Of a DNA stretch of 64,000 nucleotides, positions 1 through 7,939 are shown one piece after another. This stretch comes from Anaeropeptidivorans aminofermentans. GTDB lineage: Bacteria > Bacillota > Clostridia > Lachnospirales > UBA5962. The notes beneath the pieces are model-generated. The model made no database searches, was not told where the DNA came from, and saw only the letters and a list, made by a program, of their open reading frames with translations. The stretch lies in contig NZ_OW711693.1 of assembly GCF_940670685.1 (NCBI RefSeq), positions 2,046,001-2,110,000 on the forward strand, written 5' to 3'. The first letter of the stretch is position 1, and every line of letters begins with the position of its first letter. Made by a program: the position numbers and the translations under genes.

Positions 1-216
1 CTTATTATTACAGCCATGGGGGGATTTTTAGGCATACTTGCCGGCTGGGGCGGCGGAATAGCAGTGGGGAAATATATGGATATCAACGCTGTTCTCAATT
101 CCCAGGCTATACTGATATCTGTATTGATTTCTGCGGTGATAGGAATTGTCTTCGGAGTATATCCTGCCAATAAAGCCGCAATGCTTGATCCTATAGAAGC
201 TTTAAGATATGAATAA
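1..216 (+). CDS. ABC transporter permease, FtsX/MacB type (C-terminal fragment)
   Basis: Only the last 71 codons lie in the window; the 5' part is before base 1. The visible peptide has two hydrophobic helices (around [13 protein letters not shown] and [17 protein letters not shown]) and ends in [17 protein letters not shown], the typical tail of FtsX-fold permeases of MacB/LolC-like ABC exporters. In this family the permease works with a separate ATPase to move peptides or small molecules outward. The next gene, 39 bp downstream on the same strand, is a TolC-family protein, which fits a MacB-TolC type arrangement. The family assignment is firm; the substrate is unknown. Confidence 0.85.
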   Translation, partial: LIITAMGGFLGILAGWGGGIAVGKYMDINAVLNSQAILISVLISAVIGIVFGVYPANKAAMLDPIEALRYE

Positions 217-255
217 TTATTCTCTCAGAGGAAAAAACTTACGGAGTGATACGAT

Positions 256-1362
256 ATGAAAATTATGAGACAACTATTTTTATTGGCTCTTATAGCTGCT
301 ATGCTTTCGTCAAATTGCCTTGTATTTGCCGAAAGCGCAAGCCCGCTCGAAACCCTTACGATAAAGGATGCGGCAAAAAAAGCCATAGAAAATGATACAA
401 ATATAAAAAACGCTGAGGAAAGCCTTGAGCTCTACGATGACAAAATGAAAAAAGCTACAGATACTTATCTTTCGGCGACAACTACAGACGCAATACTGAA
501 TGCAAGCATAAATATGATGAACCTGGACTTAAGCCGTGCTTTAAGCATTAAAAATATTGATTCCCAAAAGGAAAATGTCGAATATAACATACAAAAATAT
601 TTCAATACAATTATCAATGCGGAAAAAAGCGCTGAACTTTACGAAGAATCCCTTGCAATACAGAAAAAGAAGCTTGATATTTCCAAAGTAAAGCTTGAGC
701 TTGGCAAAATAAGCCAAAATGATTATGACAAGGAAGCGGCCGCTTACGAACAGAGCCTCATGTCAAAGGAAGCTTATTTAAGCACCATAAACAAGGCCTA
801 CAGAGACCTTAACAGCTATATGGGAAAGCCCCTTGATACTACATATGAGCTTGTTTTAGAACTTGAATATGAAGTCGTACCCGAAGTAAACCTTACGGCC
901 TATACTGATACTTTTGTAAATAAAAGCTTATCCGTCCAGCAGGCAAAAGACAGTATGACTGTGGCTGAATATCAGCTTGATAATTATACGGAGCCTTACA
1001 ATACGGTAACAGGGCTTGTCAGCGAATCTTACGGTGAATATGAGCAGCTTCTTTCAAGCTTTAATCAGGCCTCCAGAAGTTATTCCGATACAGTGGAAAA
1101 AGTAAAAAAGAGCGTTATTGATTCTTATAACAGTTTGAGAGAATCCGAAGTTACTATAAAATCAAAGGAAATGGAGCTTGAAGAAGCATATAAACAGCTG
1201 GAAATATTAAAAACAAAGCTTGAGCTTGGCAAAATAACCCAGATTGAATATGACGAGCAGGCTTATGATATAAAAAATAAAGAAGAAAATTTAAGAAAAG
1301 AGAAAAATAATTATGCTCTTTCGGCAATCGCATTCCTAAGCCCTAACCTCCTTGTTTCTTAA
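256..1362 (+). CDS. TolC-family (outer membrane efflux-like) coiled-coil protein
   Basis: 368 residues with an N-terminal signal peptide (hydrophobic segment LFLLALIAAMLSSNCLVFA, cleavage likely near residue 25). The rest is long amphipathic helix. It shows the internal duplication typical of TolC/OEP proteins: KLDISKVKLELGKISQNDYD near residue 137 and LEILKTKLELGKITQIEYD near residue 315. It is shorter than Gram-negative TolC (about 420-490) and no clear beta-barrel segments are visible, as expected if no outer membrane is present. RBS GGAGTGAT precedes ATG 256. It follows an FtsX-type permease, so it is likely the extracytoplasmic part of that exporter. A strong hairpin at 1394-1438 follows the stop. 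Confidence 0.8.
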   Translation: MKIMRQLFLLALIAAMLSSNCLVFAESASPLETLTIKDAAKKAIENDTNIKNAEESLELYDDKMKKATDTYLSATTTDAILNASINMMNLDLSRALSIKNIDSQKENVEYNIQKYFNTIINAEKSAELYEESLAIQKKKLDISKVKLELGKISQNDYDKEAAAYEQSLMSKEAYLSTINKAYRDLNSYMGKPLDTTYELVLELEYEVVPEVNLTAYTDTFVNKSLSVQQAKDSMTVAEYQLDNYTEPYNTVTGLVSESYGEYEQLLSSFNQASRSYSDTVEKVKKSVIDSYNSLRESEVTIKSKEMELEEAYKQLEILKTKLELGKITQIEYDEQAYDIKNKEENLRKEKNNYALSAIAFLSPNLLVS

Positions 1363-1393
1363 TAAAAAGCTTATAACAAGCATCTCTACTCCT

Positions 1394-1438
1394 AGAAAGC
1401 ATAAGGCCCGGAAAACTATTCCGGGCCTTATGCTTTCT
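1394..1438 (+). terminator. Hairpin terminator after the TolC-family gene
   Basis: Perfect 18-bp stem (1394-1411 with 1421-1438) and a 9-nt loop. The stem is GC-rich at the top and A/T-rich at the base, but only a short T-rich stretch follows because the IS200 element begins at 1441. It is probably the exporter operon terminator. Confidence 0.75.
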
Positions 1439-1440
1439 GC

Positions 1441-2174
1441 ATTGTATCTCATACAATAAACCACCTGCTATGCAGGTGGAGGGAAAATGCTTTAGCTTCA
1501 AGAAAAATACCCCCTGTGATAAAATAAAGTGGGTTTGCCAACCACAATTATTAGATCATAGGAGGTGTGTCCGATGGACAAAAATAGTTTATCACATACA
1601 ACCTGGGAATGTAAATATCATCTGGTATTTGCTCCAAAGTATCGAAGACAAATAATTTATGGAAGATTAAAGGCGGATATAGGAAAGATACTTAGAGAAT
1701 TATGTGAAAGAAAAGGTATAGAAATAATAGAAGCAGAATGTTGTAGTGACCATATACACATGTTAGTCAGAATACCACCTAAATATAGTGTATCAGAGAT
1801 AATGGGATATTTGAAAGGAAAGAGTTCTTTAATAATATTCGATAGACATGCAAATTTAAAATATAAATATGGGAATAGACATTTCTGGTGTAGAGGATAT
1901 TATGTTGATACAGTAGGTAAAAATGCGAAAAAAATAGAAGAATACATTAGAAATCAAATACAAGAAGATAAAGTAGCAGATCAAATTTCATTGTTAGAAT
2001 ATATTGACCCGTTTACGGGGGAGCCAGTGAAAGGAAATAAAAAATAAACCGCTTTAGCGGTTATTGGGAAGTAAATGCGGTTGGCAAACCGCTTCGATGC
2101 GTCCTCAGACGCATGCCAGTAAGAGCCCCTTATAGGGGCAGAGCAAACTACCGGCTAAGCCGGTAGTTATGATT
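1441..2174 (+). mobile_element. IS200-type insertion sequence, copy 1 (734 bp)
   Basis: Boundaries come from comparison with the inverted copy at 37002-37735: the two share sequence from 1441 to 2174 and diverge on both sides, giving 734 bp each. Features fit the IS200/IS605 group, which transposes as single-stranded DNA. There is one Y1 HUH transposase, no terminal inverted repeats, a subterminal hairpin at the left end (1461-1479, CCACCTGC/GCAGGTGG, loop TAT) and one at the right end (2146-2168, AACTACCGGC/GCCGGTAGTT, loop TAA). Further hairpins lie at about 1527-1543, 2047-2062, 2078-2095 and 2098-2140. There is no tnpB. The exact cleavage sites cannot be fixed because the target tetra- or pentanucleotide is not duplicated in this group. 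Confidence 0.92.
1574..2047 (+). CDS. tnpA: IS200/IS605-family transposase TnpA (Y1 HUH)
   Basis: 157 residues from ATG 1574, which has GGAGG at 1561-1565 at good spacing; the in-frame GTG at 1565 lies inside that RBS. The protein has the HUH metal-binding pair (H60 and H62 in DHIHMLV) and the catalytic tyrosine Y124 in EEYIRNQIQ. TnpA of this family cuts and rejoins single-stranded ends at the subterminal hairpins. The protein is identical to that of the second copy at 37129-37602, so both are probably intact and recently moved. A hairpin at about 1527-1543 lies just upstream of the RBS and may limit translation, as known for IS200. Confidence 0.95.
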   Translation: MDKNSLSHTTWECKYHLVFAPKYRRQIIYGRLKADIGKILRELCERKGIEIIEAECCSDHIHMLVRIPPKYSVSEIMGYLKGKSSLIIFDRHANLKYKYGNRHFWCRGYYVDTVGKNAKKIEEYIRNQIQEDKVADQISLLEYIDPFTGEPVKGNKK

Positions 2175-2251
2175 AAATAATTTTAAATTTTAATGAAATA
2201 ATATTATTGAGAATATATTTTTATTTTAAGCCCTATAGCGTTTTTATATCT

Positions 2252-2375
2252 GGGCAGTGCTTGAAAACCAAAAATCAAAGAATATTTTAGCTAAAAATAT
2301 GAATTTAAGAATTTTTGATGATAAGGCTACTTTTTCCGGCAAAATAGACTAAGGTTTCGACTTTTCAGACACCCC
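2252..2375. repeat. Palindromic repeat, family 2, copy 1
   Basis: The right end (GCAAAATAGACTAAGGTTTC then CTTTTCAGACACCCC, about 2332-2375) is related to the right end of the repeat at 15618-15838. The left end (GGGCAGTGCTTGAAAA) is a degenerate inverted version of it. The interior is A/T-rich with a small inverted repeat around 2285-2310. No ORF lies inside. It sits between the IS200 copy and msrAB, so the msrAB promoter must lie at or after its right end. Confidence 0.5.
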
Positions 2376-2468
2376 TTAAAACTATAAAAATATATACCAT
2401 TATCGACGAATGCCCTTTCTTATGATAAAATTATGATACTTAGAAAATAAAATATAAGAGGTGATAGT

Positions 2469-3419
2469 ATGGCAGTAATTTACCTTGCAGGCGGCTGTTT
2501 TTGGGGTATGGAAAAATATATACAATTAATTAAAGGCGTGGAGAAAACTGAAGTTGGATACGCTAATGGAAATACAGAAAACCCTACTTATGAAGAGGTT
2601 TGCAGAAATAATACAGGGCATGCGGAAACGGTTAAAATAGAATATAATAAGGAAATACTCCCTCTGGAGTTTCTGTTGGATATGTTTTTCGATGCCATAG
2701 ACCCTACTTCCGTAAACAAGCAAGGGGGCGATATCGGTACACAATATAGAAGCGGCATATATTACACCGAACCCTCGGATTTACAAATAATCGAAAATAA
2801 AATTAAAGAGGTGCAAAAAAAATACACAAAGCCTATTGCAACAGAAGTCGCCCCTCTTTCAAATTTCTATTCAGCGGAAGAATACCATCAGGATTATCTC
2901 CTAAAAAATCCCGGAGGATACTGTCATATAGGCAATGACTTATTTGAAAAAGCCGCTAAAGCAGAAGCTCTCAAAAGCAAATATGCTCCTAAAGATAAAG
3001 AAGCACTGAAGAAGGAGCTTACAGAGCTTCAATATAATGTTACGCAAAATAGTTCAACAGAACCGCCTTTTAATAATGAATACTGGAACCTTTATAAAAA
3101 AGGCATCTATGTTGATATTACCACGGGAGAGCCTTTATTCGTTTCAAGCGATAAATTTGATTCCGGCTGCGGCTGGCCAAGCTTTTCAAGACCCATATCC
3201 GATGACCTTATTTATGAAAAGACTGACCATACTTTAGGAATGGTGAGAACCGAGGTTAGAAGCCAAACGGGAAACGCTCACTTAGGCCATGTTTTCAATG
3301 ACGGTCCTAAAGAGCTCGGCGGCCTTCGCTATTGCATAAACAGCGCTTCTCTTCGATTTATTCCCGAAGAAGATATGGAAAAAGAGGGATACGGCCATCT
3401 GCTTCATATTGTTAAATAA
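2469..3419 (+). CDS. msrAB: Bifunctional peptide-methionine sulfoxide reductase MsrA/MsrB
   Basis: 316 residues, RBS GAGGTG before ATG 2469. Residues 1-155 form MsrA, with the catalytic cysteine in [10 protein letters not shown] (Cys10), which repairs the S-epimer of methionine sulfoxide. Residues about 175-316 form MsrB, with [21 protein letters not shown] and the catalytic cysteine in [14 protein letters not shown]; it reduces the R-epimer. The two CxxC pairs that bind zinc in many MsrB proteins are absent ([13 protein letters not shown] and [13 protein letters not shown] stand at those places), so this is the zinc-free type. It is likely cytosolic, since no signal peptide is seen. It is monocistronic between mobile DNA on both sides. 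Confidence 0.96.
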   Translation: MAVIYLAGGCFWGMEKYIQLIKGVEKTEVGYANGNTENPTYEEVCRNNTGHAETVKIEYNKEILPLEFLLDMFFDAIDPTSVNKQGGDIGTQYRSGIYYTEPSDLQIIENKIKEVQKKYTKPIATEVAPLSNFYSAEEYHQDYLLKNPGGYCHIGNDLFEKAAKAEALKSKYAPKDKEALKKELTELQYNVTQNSSTEPPFNNEYWNLYKKGIYVDITTGEPLFVSSDKFDSGCGWPSFSRPISDDLIYEKTDHTLGMVRTEVRSQTGNAHLGHVFNDGPKELGGLRYCINSASLRFIPEEDMEKEGYGHLLHIVK

Positions 3420-3768
3420 TAAGGATTAATAATCAACAGAATTAACCTTATTGGGGCTGATGTAACTTCGTCCTGTGGCCCTATGCTCTGGGTGCATTCC
3501 GTATTGTAATAAAGGTAATTTCACTATGTTTAAGAAGGAAATCCGCATTTTCAAGTAATACAAAAATATACGGGTTTAGAGAACAGGACCGATGCGGGCT
3601 TCAGCCGCTGGGAATTGATATCTTTGCGTATTTATAGTAAATTTCTTATAAAGAAGTAACAAAAACCTATTCACTACAGATTCACCGTTACCAAACAAAA
3701 AACAAGTTTGATAACGATAAGAAAATGCTCACTTAAAAAGATTTGCAGGCTTGCGCCCAATGCTATTT
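3420..3768. other. Gene-free stretch after msrAB
   Basis: No ORF with a usable start and RBS is found on either strand. From 3633 the sequence matches the left arm of repeat family 1. At 3539-3560 there is a fragment similar to that family's core (AAGGAAATCCGCATTTTCAA). A small hairpin lies at 3693-3719 (CGTTA-CAAAC with GTTTG-TAACG). The stretch ends in the strong terminator at 3769-3812, so it could be the long 3' untranslated part of msrAB or an untranslated RNA. Confidence 0.5.
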
Positions 3769-3812
3769 AGTTAAGGAGCAAACTTCCAAGTTTGCTCCTT
3801 AACTATTTTTTT
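3769..3812 (+). terminator. Strong rho-independent terminator
   Basis: Perfect 15-bp stem (3769-3783 with 3790-3804, AGTTAAGGAGCAAAC and its complement), 6-nt loop and a run of seven T. Plus-strand orientation. The nearest upstream gene is msrAB, 350 bp away. Confidence 0.85.
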
Positions 3813-4576
3813 GTGCCATGCATTTATTTAGCTAAAACTTTTGTTTTTGTCGACCATTTGGGAAAATTAAAATCAATTTCCCATACTGTTTATGAGCTAT
3901 TAAATTAAGGAAATTGAGATATTGCGATCCATGTCGCGGTATAATCGGCAAATAAAAAACAGGGGGTGATAGTTTTTGCCGTGTCCCCCCTGTCCATATA
4001 CTTATATATTTTTTTTGAAAAACCCGCTAAAAACGTATGCTGTACGCCGAAAAATATATACCCCTACAAGTGTTCCACAGGGGGCAAACAGTTAAAGCCC
4101 ATGTAATTTTCTTAACAAGCCTAAAATAAGTATAAGATTTCTCCCCGCTTTTCACAGTCAACCGATATCTAAGGTTATCCGCAGATACTCAACAAGTATC
4201 ATTAACACCTAAAATGTAATTAATTCCCATGCGAAAAATCAATGCCGCGCGCTGTTTATGGCGCAGGACACGGCTATTAAGTTAAGGGAATTGAAATATA
4301 GCCTTGTGATTTGGCCGTACAAGAATTATTAGCCGATTACATAATAAAAGCAAGTTCAGCCTTAAACTGTTCTTGCTTTTTTATTATTCAATACCGTCTT
4401 GAATGGTCAGAACTTCAAGGAGAAGTAAAGGCAGTCGAGCAAGTCAGAAAGAGCGTTTACGACATTATGAGAGCGGAACAACGGGAACGGCAACCGCGCA
4501 GGGCACAGGACATGGGACTCTATAATCCAACCTTTTCGCCTATCCAGACGGTCAAGGGGTGGGTATTTTGCGGAGT
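3813..4576. other. Decayed mobile-element DNA, no intact gene
   Basis: No complete gene is recognised. Two imperfect direct repeats (3896-3925 and 4273-4302, 26 of 30 bases by eye) both read in frame as AIKLR(K/E)L(R/K)Y, so they look like related coding remnants; the second is preceded by ATGGCGCAGGACACG at 4258. A hairpin with a G/C stem lies at 3959-3992 (CAGGGGG and CCCCCTG). A terminator lies at 4346-4382. Confidence 0.45.
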
Positions 4577-4595
4577 TTATATCTTCCCCCTATAA
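4258..4595 (+). pseudogene. Coding remnants, possibly from a mobilisation gene
   Basis: An open stretch begins MAQDTAIKLRELKYSL at 4258 and stops after about 24 codons. A second frame runs from TTG 4311 across a terminator hairpin (4346-4382) to 4595. In it, residues such as ELQGEVKAVEQVRKSVYDIM followed by a basic, glutamine-rich part look like genuine coding sequence. The composition is richer in G+C than the flanks. The style resembles C-terminal helices of conjugative-element relaxases, but this is a guess from appearance. No RBS is seen and a terminator lies in the frame, so it is not treated as a gene. Confidence 0.3.
4346..4382 (+). terminator. Hairpin terminator inside the relic region
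   Basis: Stem AAAAGCAAG (4346-4354) with CTTGCTTTT (4372-4380), a 17-nt loop and T-rich continuation. Plus-strand orientation; the adjoining gene has been lost. Confidence 0.65.
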
Positions 4596-4780
4596 TATTT
4601 TATTATATCACCAATTGTAAAGACAACACACATGATTACTATAGAAGACAAGGGGTCAATTGAGAAAAAGGAGGAAGAAAAATCTCTACCTTTAATGATT
4701 GAAAATATATAATGCATTATAGCCGTTACACCTATGATGATAACCCATTCTAGTAAAATTCTTTTTAAGAGTTTTTTCAT
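4577..4780 (-). CDS. Small two-helix membrane protein, unknown function
   Basis: 67 residues: a basic start (MKKLLKRILLEW), a first membrane helix (VIIIGVTAIMHYIFSII), a short polar loop, a second helix (SIVIMCVVFTIGDIIKYY) and a basic tail. AAGGAG precedes the ATG at a spacing of five, so translation is plausible. I do not recognise the family. It lies inside the nested repeat structure 3633-5246 and may be a cargo gene of that element or a survivor of it. No terminator follows on its own strand. Confidence 0.6.
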   Translation of the reverse strand: MKKLLKRILLEWVIIIGVTAIMHYIFSIIKGRDFSSSFFSIDPLSSIVIMCVVFTIGDIIKYYRGKI

Positions 4781-4856
4781 ACTCGCTCCTTATTAGGTTA
4801 TTTATTTTTTAGTATTATATCATACCATCGTAAAGACTGATACTTTCTTTGTGTAA

Positions 4857-5027
4857 AATATCTGTGATAACATTGCTGAATATATAAGTACTGTTCGTTT
4901 GCCTTATCACCCAAAGGCAGACCAAGAAATTGATATTAGTTATACCATAGCTACCCGCCCAAAACAACGCCGGAATGAGAAATGGCAGCAATCAAAATTT
5001 TTTATCCATAAAAATGGTTGTGCATAA
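4857..5027 (+). pseudogene. ORF remnant without a start codon
   Basis: A 56-codon open frame with no ATG, GTG or TTG near its 5' end. It contains coding-like residues (LPYHPKADQEIDISYTIATR then PKQRRNEKWQQ) and is followed by a terminator-like hairpin at 5036-5087. It is probably the C-terminal end of a gene whose start was lost. The family is not recognised. Confidence 0.3.
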
Positions 5028-5035
5028 ACAAACAA

Positions 5036-5087
5036 ATAATAAAAAAGCCCTCGTCCATTCTGTGAAATTTGGACGGGGGTACTTTTT
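5036..5087. terminator. Hairpin terminator, usable on both strands
   Basis: Arms CCCTCGTCCA (5048-5057) and TGGACGGGGG (5070-5079) with T-rich tracts on either side. On the plus strand it would end the remnant frame 4857-5027; on the minus strand it would be a second stop for rny transcripts. Confidence 0.55.
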
Positions 5088-5252
5088 CGTCACAGCTTTT
5101 TTCTTAACTAAATGACATTGGGCTTGCGCCTGCATCCTTTTCCAAGTTCGCGTAGTATAAAAACACGGACTTCTTTCGGAAATAGTATATTTTTGAATTC
5201 TCGCGAATATATGGTTTTATTACTGTTTAACTTTAAATTTACTATACATCAC

Positions 5253-5283
5253 AAAAAAAGGAGCTGTTTTTAACAGCTCCTTT
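5253..5283 (-). terminator. rny terminator
   Basis: 12-bp stem AAAGGAGCTGTT (5257-5268) with AACAGCTCCTTT (5272-5283), loop of three. On the minus strand it is followed by a run of T (the A tract at 5253-5259). It lies just after the rny stop codon. Confidence 0.9.
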
Positions 5284-5287
5284 ATAA

Positions 5288-6838
5288 TTATTTTGCATAT
5301 TCAATAGCTCTTGTTTCACGGATAAGATTAACCTTAATCTGACCGGGGTATTCAAGCTCTTCTTCTATATTCTTTGAAATTTCTCTGGCTAATATAGTAA
5401 GAGAAGCATCGTCTACCTCTTCAGGTATAATAACAACCCTAAGCTCTCTTCCGGCTTGTATAGCAAAGGATTTTTCAACGCCTTTGTATTTGTCGGCTAT
5501 GTCTTCAAGCTTGTGTAAACGCTTAATGTAGCTTTCAAGAGTTTCTCTCCTTGCTCCAGGTCTTGCAGCGGAGATAGCGTCCGCTACCTGAACGATTACA
5601 GAGATTATGTTAGTAGGCTCTACATCACCGTGATGCGCCTCAACAGCATTTATAATTATATCAGACTCACGATATTTCTTGCATAATGCAGTACCGATCG
5701 ACACGTGAGTGCCTTCTATATCGTGGTCCACGGATTTTCCGATATCATGCAGCAGACCTGCCCTCTTTGCCAAGGTAATATCAGCCCCCAGCTCTCCGGC
5801 AATCAGTCCGCTTAAGTGTGCTACTTCAATGGAGTGTTTTAGCACATTTTGTCCATAACTTGTCCTAAATTTCATTTTACCAAGAAGTCTTATAAGTTCA
5901 GGGTGAAGACCATGCACACCTGTTTCAAAGGTTGCCGCCTCTCCGTCTTCACGAATCATGACTTCAACTTCTTTTCTGGCTTTTTCAACCATTTCTTCAA
6001 TTCTTGCAGGGTGAATTCGACCGTCTACTATAAGCTTTTCAAGGGCGATTCTTGCTACTTCCCTTCTCATGGCGTCAAACCCTGATAAAATAACAGCCTC
6101 AGGCGTGTCATCAATTATTAAATCAATGCCCGTTAAAGATTCAAGCGTTCTAATATTTCTGCCTTCTCTACCGATGATTCTTCCCTTCATTTCGTCATTG
6201 GGAAGAGAAACTACCGAAACAGTGCTTTCTGTAACATGGTCTACCGCACATCTTTGGATAGCCCCGCTTAAAATATCTATAGCTTTTTTATCGGCTTCAA
6301 GCTTGGCTTTTGCTTCCATATCTTTTATAAGCAAAGCAGTTTCAACCTTGATTTCGTCTTTAACAGATTCAAGAAGGTGATCCTTGGCCTGCTCTCTGGT
6401 TAAACCAGACAATTGTTCAAGTATATCCTTCTGTTCCGCAATTTTCTGCGCAAGCTCTTCTTTCTGCTTTTCAACTGCATCTACTTTTCTTTGAAGCTGT
6501 TCCTCTTTTCTCTCAAGAGAATCCATTTTTTTATCCAAACTTTCTTCTTTTTGGATTAAACGCTTTTCGCTTCGCTGCAGTTCGTTTCTTCGTTCTTTAA
6601 ATTCTTTTTCATATTCGTTTTTTGTACGTATGCTTTCTTCTTTGGCCTCAAGAAGCAATTCCTTCTTTTTAGCTTCGGAATCGGCCGTAGCTCTTTCTAT
6701 TATGCGCCCCGCTTCTAATTCAGCGGATCCTATCTTGCTTTCACCAATTTTCTTCCTGTAAAGAAAACCTGCAAAAAAACCGACAACAATGCCGACAGCA
6801 ATCATAATAAGGCTACCTACTATGCCATTTTCAAACAT
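5288..6838 (-). CDS. rny: Ribonuclease Y
   Basis: 516 residues from ATG 6838. The GGAGG at 6851-6855 sits 11 nt from that ATG, and the GTG at 6850 overlaps the RBS, so the ATG is preferred. The order is an N-terminal membrane helix (about 8-27), a long charged coiled coil (about 30-150), a KH domain ([20 protein letters not shown]) and an HD domain with the metal-binding HD in [13 protein letters not shown]. RNase Y is the membrane-anchored endonuclease that starts mRNA decay in many Bacillota. It is monocistronic with its own terminator at 5253-5283. Confidence 0.97.
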   Translation of the reverse strand: MFENGIVGSLIMIAVGIVVGFFAGFLYRKKIGESKIGSAELEAGRIIERATADSEAKKKELLLEAKEESIRTKNEYEKEFKERRNELQRSEKRLIQKEESLDKKMDSLERKEEQLQRKVDAVEKQKEELAQKIAEQKDILEQLSGLTREQAKDHLLESVKDEIKVETALLIKDMEAKAKLEADKKAIDILSGAIQRCAVDHVTESTVSVVSLPNDEMKGRIIGREGRNIRTLESLTGIDLIIDDTPEAVILSGFDAMRREVARIALEKLIVDGRIHPARIEEMVEKARKEVEVMIREDGEAATFETGVHGLHPELIRLLGKMKFRTSYGQNVLKHSIEVAHLSGLIAGELGADITLAKRAGLLHDIGKSVDHDIEGTHVSIGTALCKKYRESDIIINAVEAHHGDVEPTNIISVIVQVADAISAARPGARRETLESYIKRLHKLEDIADKYKGVEKSFAIQAGRELRVVIIPEEVDDASLTILAREISKNIEEELEYPGQIKVNLIRETRAIEYAK

Positions 6839-7122
6839 AGTCCAAAACACCTCCTCATTATTTAGTTTTCAAAGTGCGTTTGAGACTTACTCTCCTAATA
6901 TGCAAATAAACGTTGTACTATCCTATCAATATAAATATATAAACTATATAATGGGCATTATTCCCTAATTGATATTTTCGTACAAATATATAGTGAATAG
7001 AAAAATTTTTCTAACACTTTAATTATTGTATTACTTTTTGAATTTCCTGTCAAGAAGGTTAAAGCTATGGAGAATTTTTTTAACAATAATGACCATAAGT
7101 ATAACTAATTACTTATTTGTTT

Positions 7123-7917
7123 TTATGAATTTGAATCATTCTGCTTTGGTATTAGGCCCTGATTATTTTTATAAATAAAATATCGATTAAGAAACCATAA
7201 TGCTGCCGCAAGGTCAAAATACAAATTTATAATACTAAATAAAAATACAATGATTTCTTCTATGAAAGAATATCCCGGAAAATTAGAAAAAAGATATAAG
7301 ATGTATTCCTCTATGTAGATGGTTACTTGGCTGAACAGCACTACAATAATAAAAAGCCCTAAGGCCTTCCAAAACAGCCCCCTTAAAGAAGCAAGAGACT
7401 CTTTTAAGGCTTTAAAGCCGAAAGTATTATCTGCCGCCCCTACTATATTGGGCGCAGCATGAAGGACTATACCGAGATAAACACCCGGAAACACAAAAAA
7501 CATAGTGCCTAAGACCACGATCACAAAATTAAGCAAAGCCGTATAAATATGCTTAAATATCCTTCCGATAGAGCTGTTTATAATGTCTGAAAAAGAGGCT
7601 TTTTTAGATTCAGCCTCCCTTTTTATAATAATGCCCAATCCTCCGCCAATAAGAGGAGGAAATACTACGGCATATATTAATAGCATAACCAGGGCTTTAA
7701 GCCTTAGGTGTATATCATTTTGCCCTATTCCCATGACGCTTGTCAGCATTAAATAATTAATATCGTCTTGCATTATGAGGCCAAAGACCTGCATTGGTAT
7801 AATTATAAGAGCAGCAAGTAGAAAAATACCTTTAAAATTGCGCAAATATATGCCAAAGCCCATATTAAAAGCTTCTTTTATGCTTAAAATATCACTATTA
7901 ATGTTTTTAGTATTCAT
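7123..7917 (-). CDS. Multi-pass membrane protein, unknown function
   Basis: 264 residues with about six hydrophobic segments (for example IFLLAALIIIPMQVFGLIM, LVMLLIYAVVFPPLIGG, FVIVVLGTMFFVFPGVYLG). An N-terminal soluble stretch ending FNMGFGIYLRNFKG precedes the first helix. This layout resembles the membrane domain family of glycerophosphodiester phosphodiesterases and YciC-like proteins, which is only a suggestion. No catalytic motif is visible. It lies 22 bp after the AEC-transporter gene and is likely co-transcribed with it. Confidence 0.7.
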   Translation of the reverse strand: MNTKNINSDILSIKEAFNMGFGIYLRNFKGIFLLAALIIIPMQVFGLIMQDDINYLMLTSVMGIGQNDIHLRLKALVMLLIYAVVFPPLIGGGLGIIIKREAESKKASFSDIINSSIGRIFKHIYTALLNFVIVVLGTMFFVFPGVYLGIVLHAAPNIVGAADNTFGFKALKESLASLRGLFWKALGLFIIVVLFSQVTIYIEEYILYLFSNFPGYSFIEEIIVFLFSIINLYFDLAAALWFLNRYFIYKNNQGLIPKQNDSNS

Positions 7918-7939
7918 TTAATCAATCCTTTTATATTTA

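Larger units (their letters stand above)
3633..5246. repeat. Family-1 repeat split by about 1.5 kb of nested mobile-element relic
   Basis: Position 3633 starts the arm TATAGTAAATTTCTTATAAA, and 5246 read backwards starts TATAGTAAATTTAAAGTTAA. Intact 139-bp copies at 53597-53735 and 63688-63826 each carry one arm of each kind, so these are best read as the two different ends of one element. Its central core lies at 5158-5200, near the right arm. Inside is a second inverted repeat, 3745-3775 versus 5103-5133 (25 of 31 bases by eye), which could be the ends of an inserted element. Enclosed are a small membrane-protein gene, terminators and ORF relics. All matches are by eye. Confidence 0.55.

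Noticed and set aside
1470-1655. 61-codon frame at the left end of IS200 (also 37521-37706)
   Set aside because: Overlaps the subterminal hairpin and the tnpA start in another frame. It is present in both copies only because the element is duplicated.
5103-5246. Reading the 3633 and 5246 arms as two separate repeat copies in opposite orientation
   Set aside because: The intact copies have two different arms; 3633 carries one kind and 5246 the other, so one split copy is the simpler reading. Not fully excluded.
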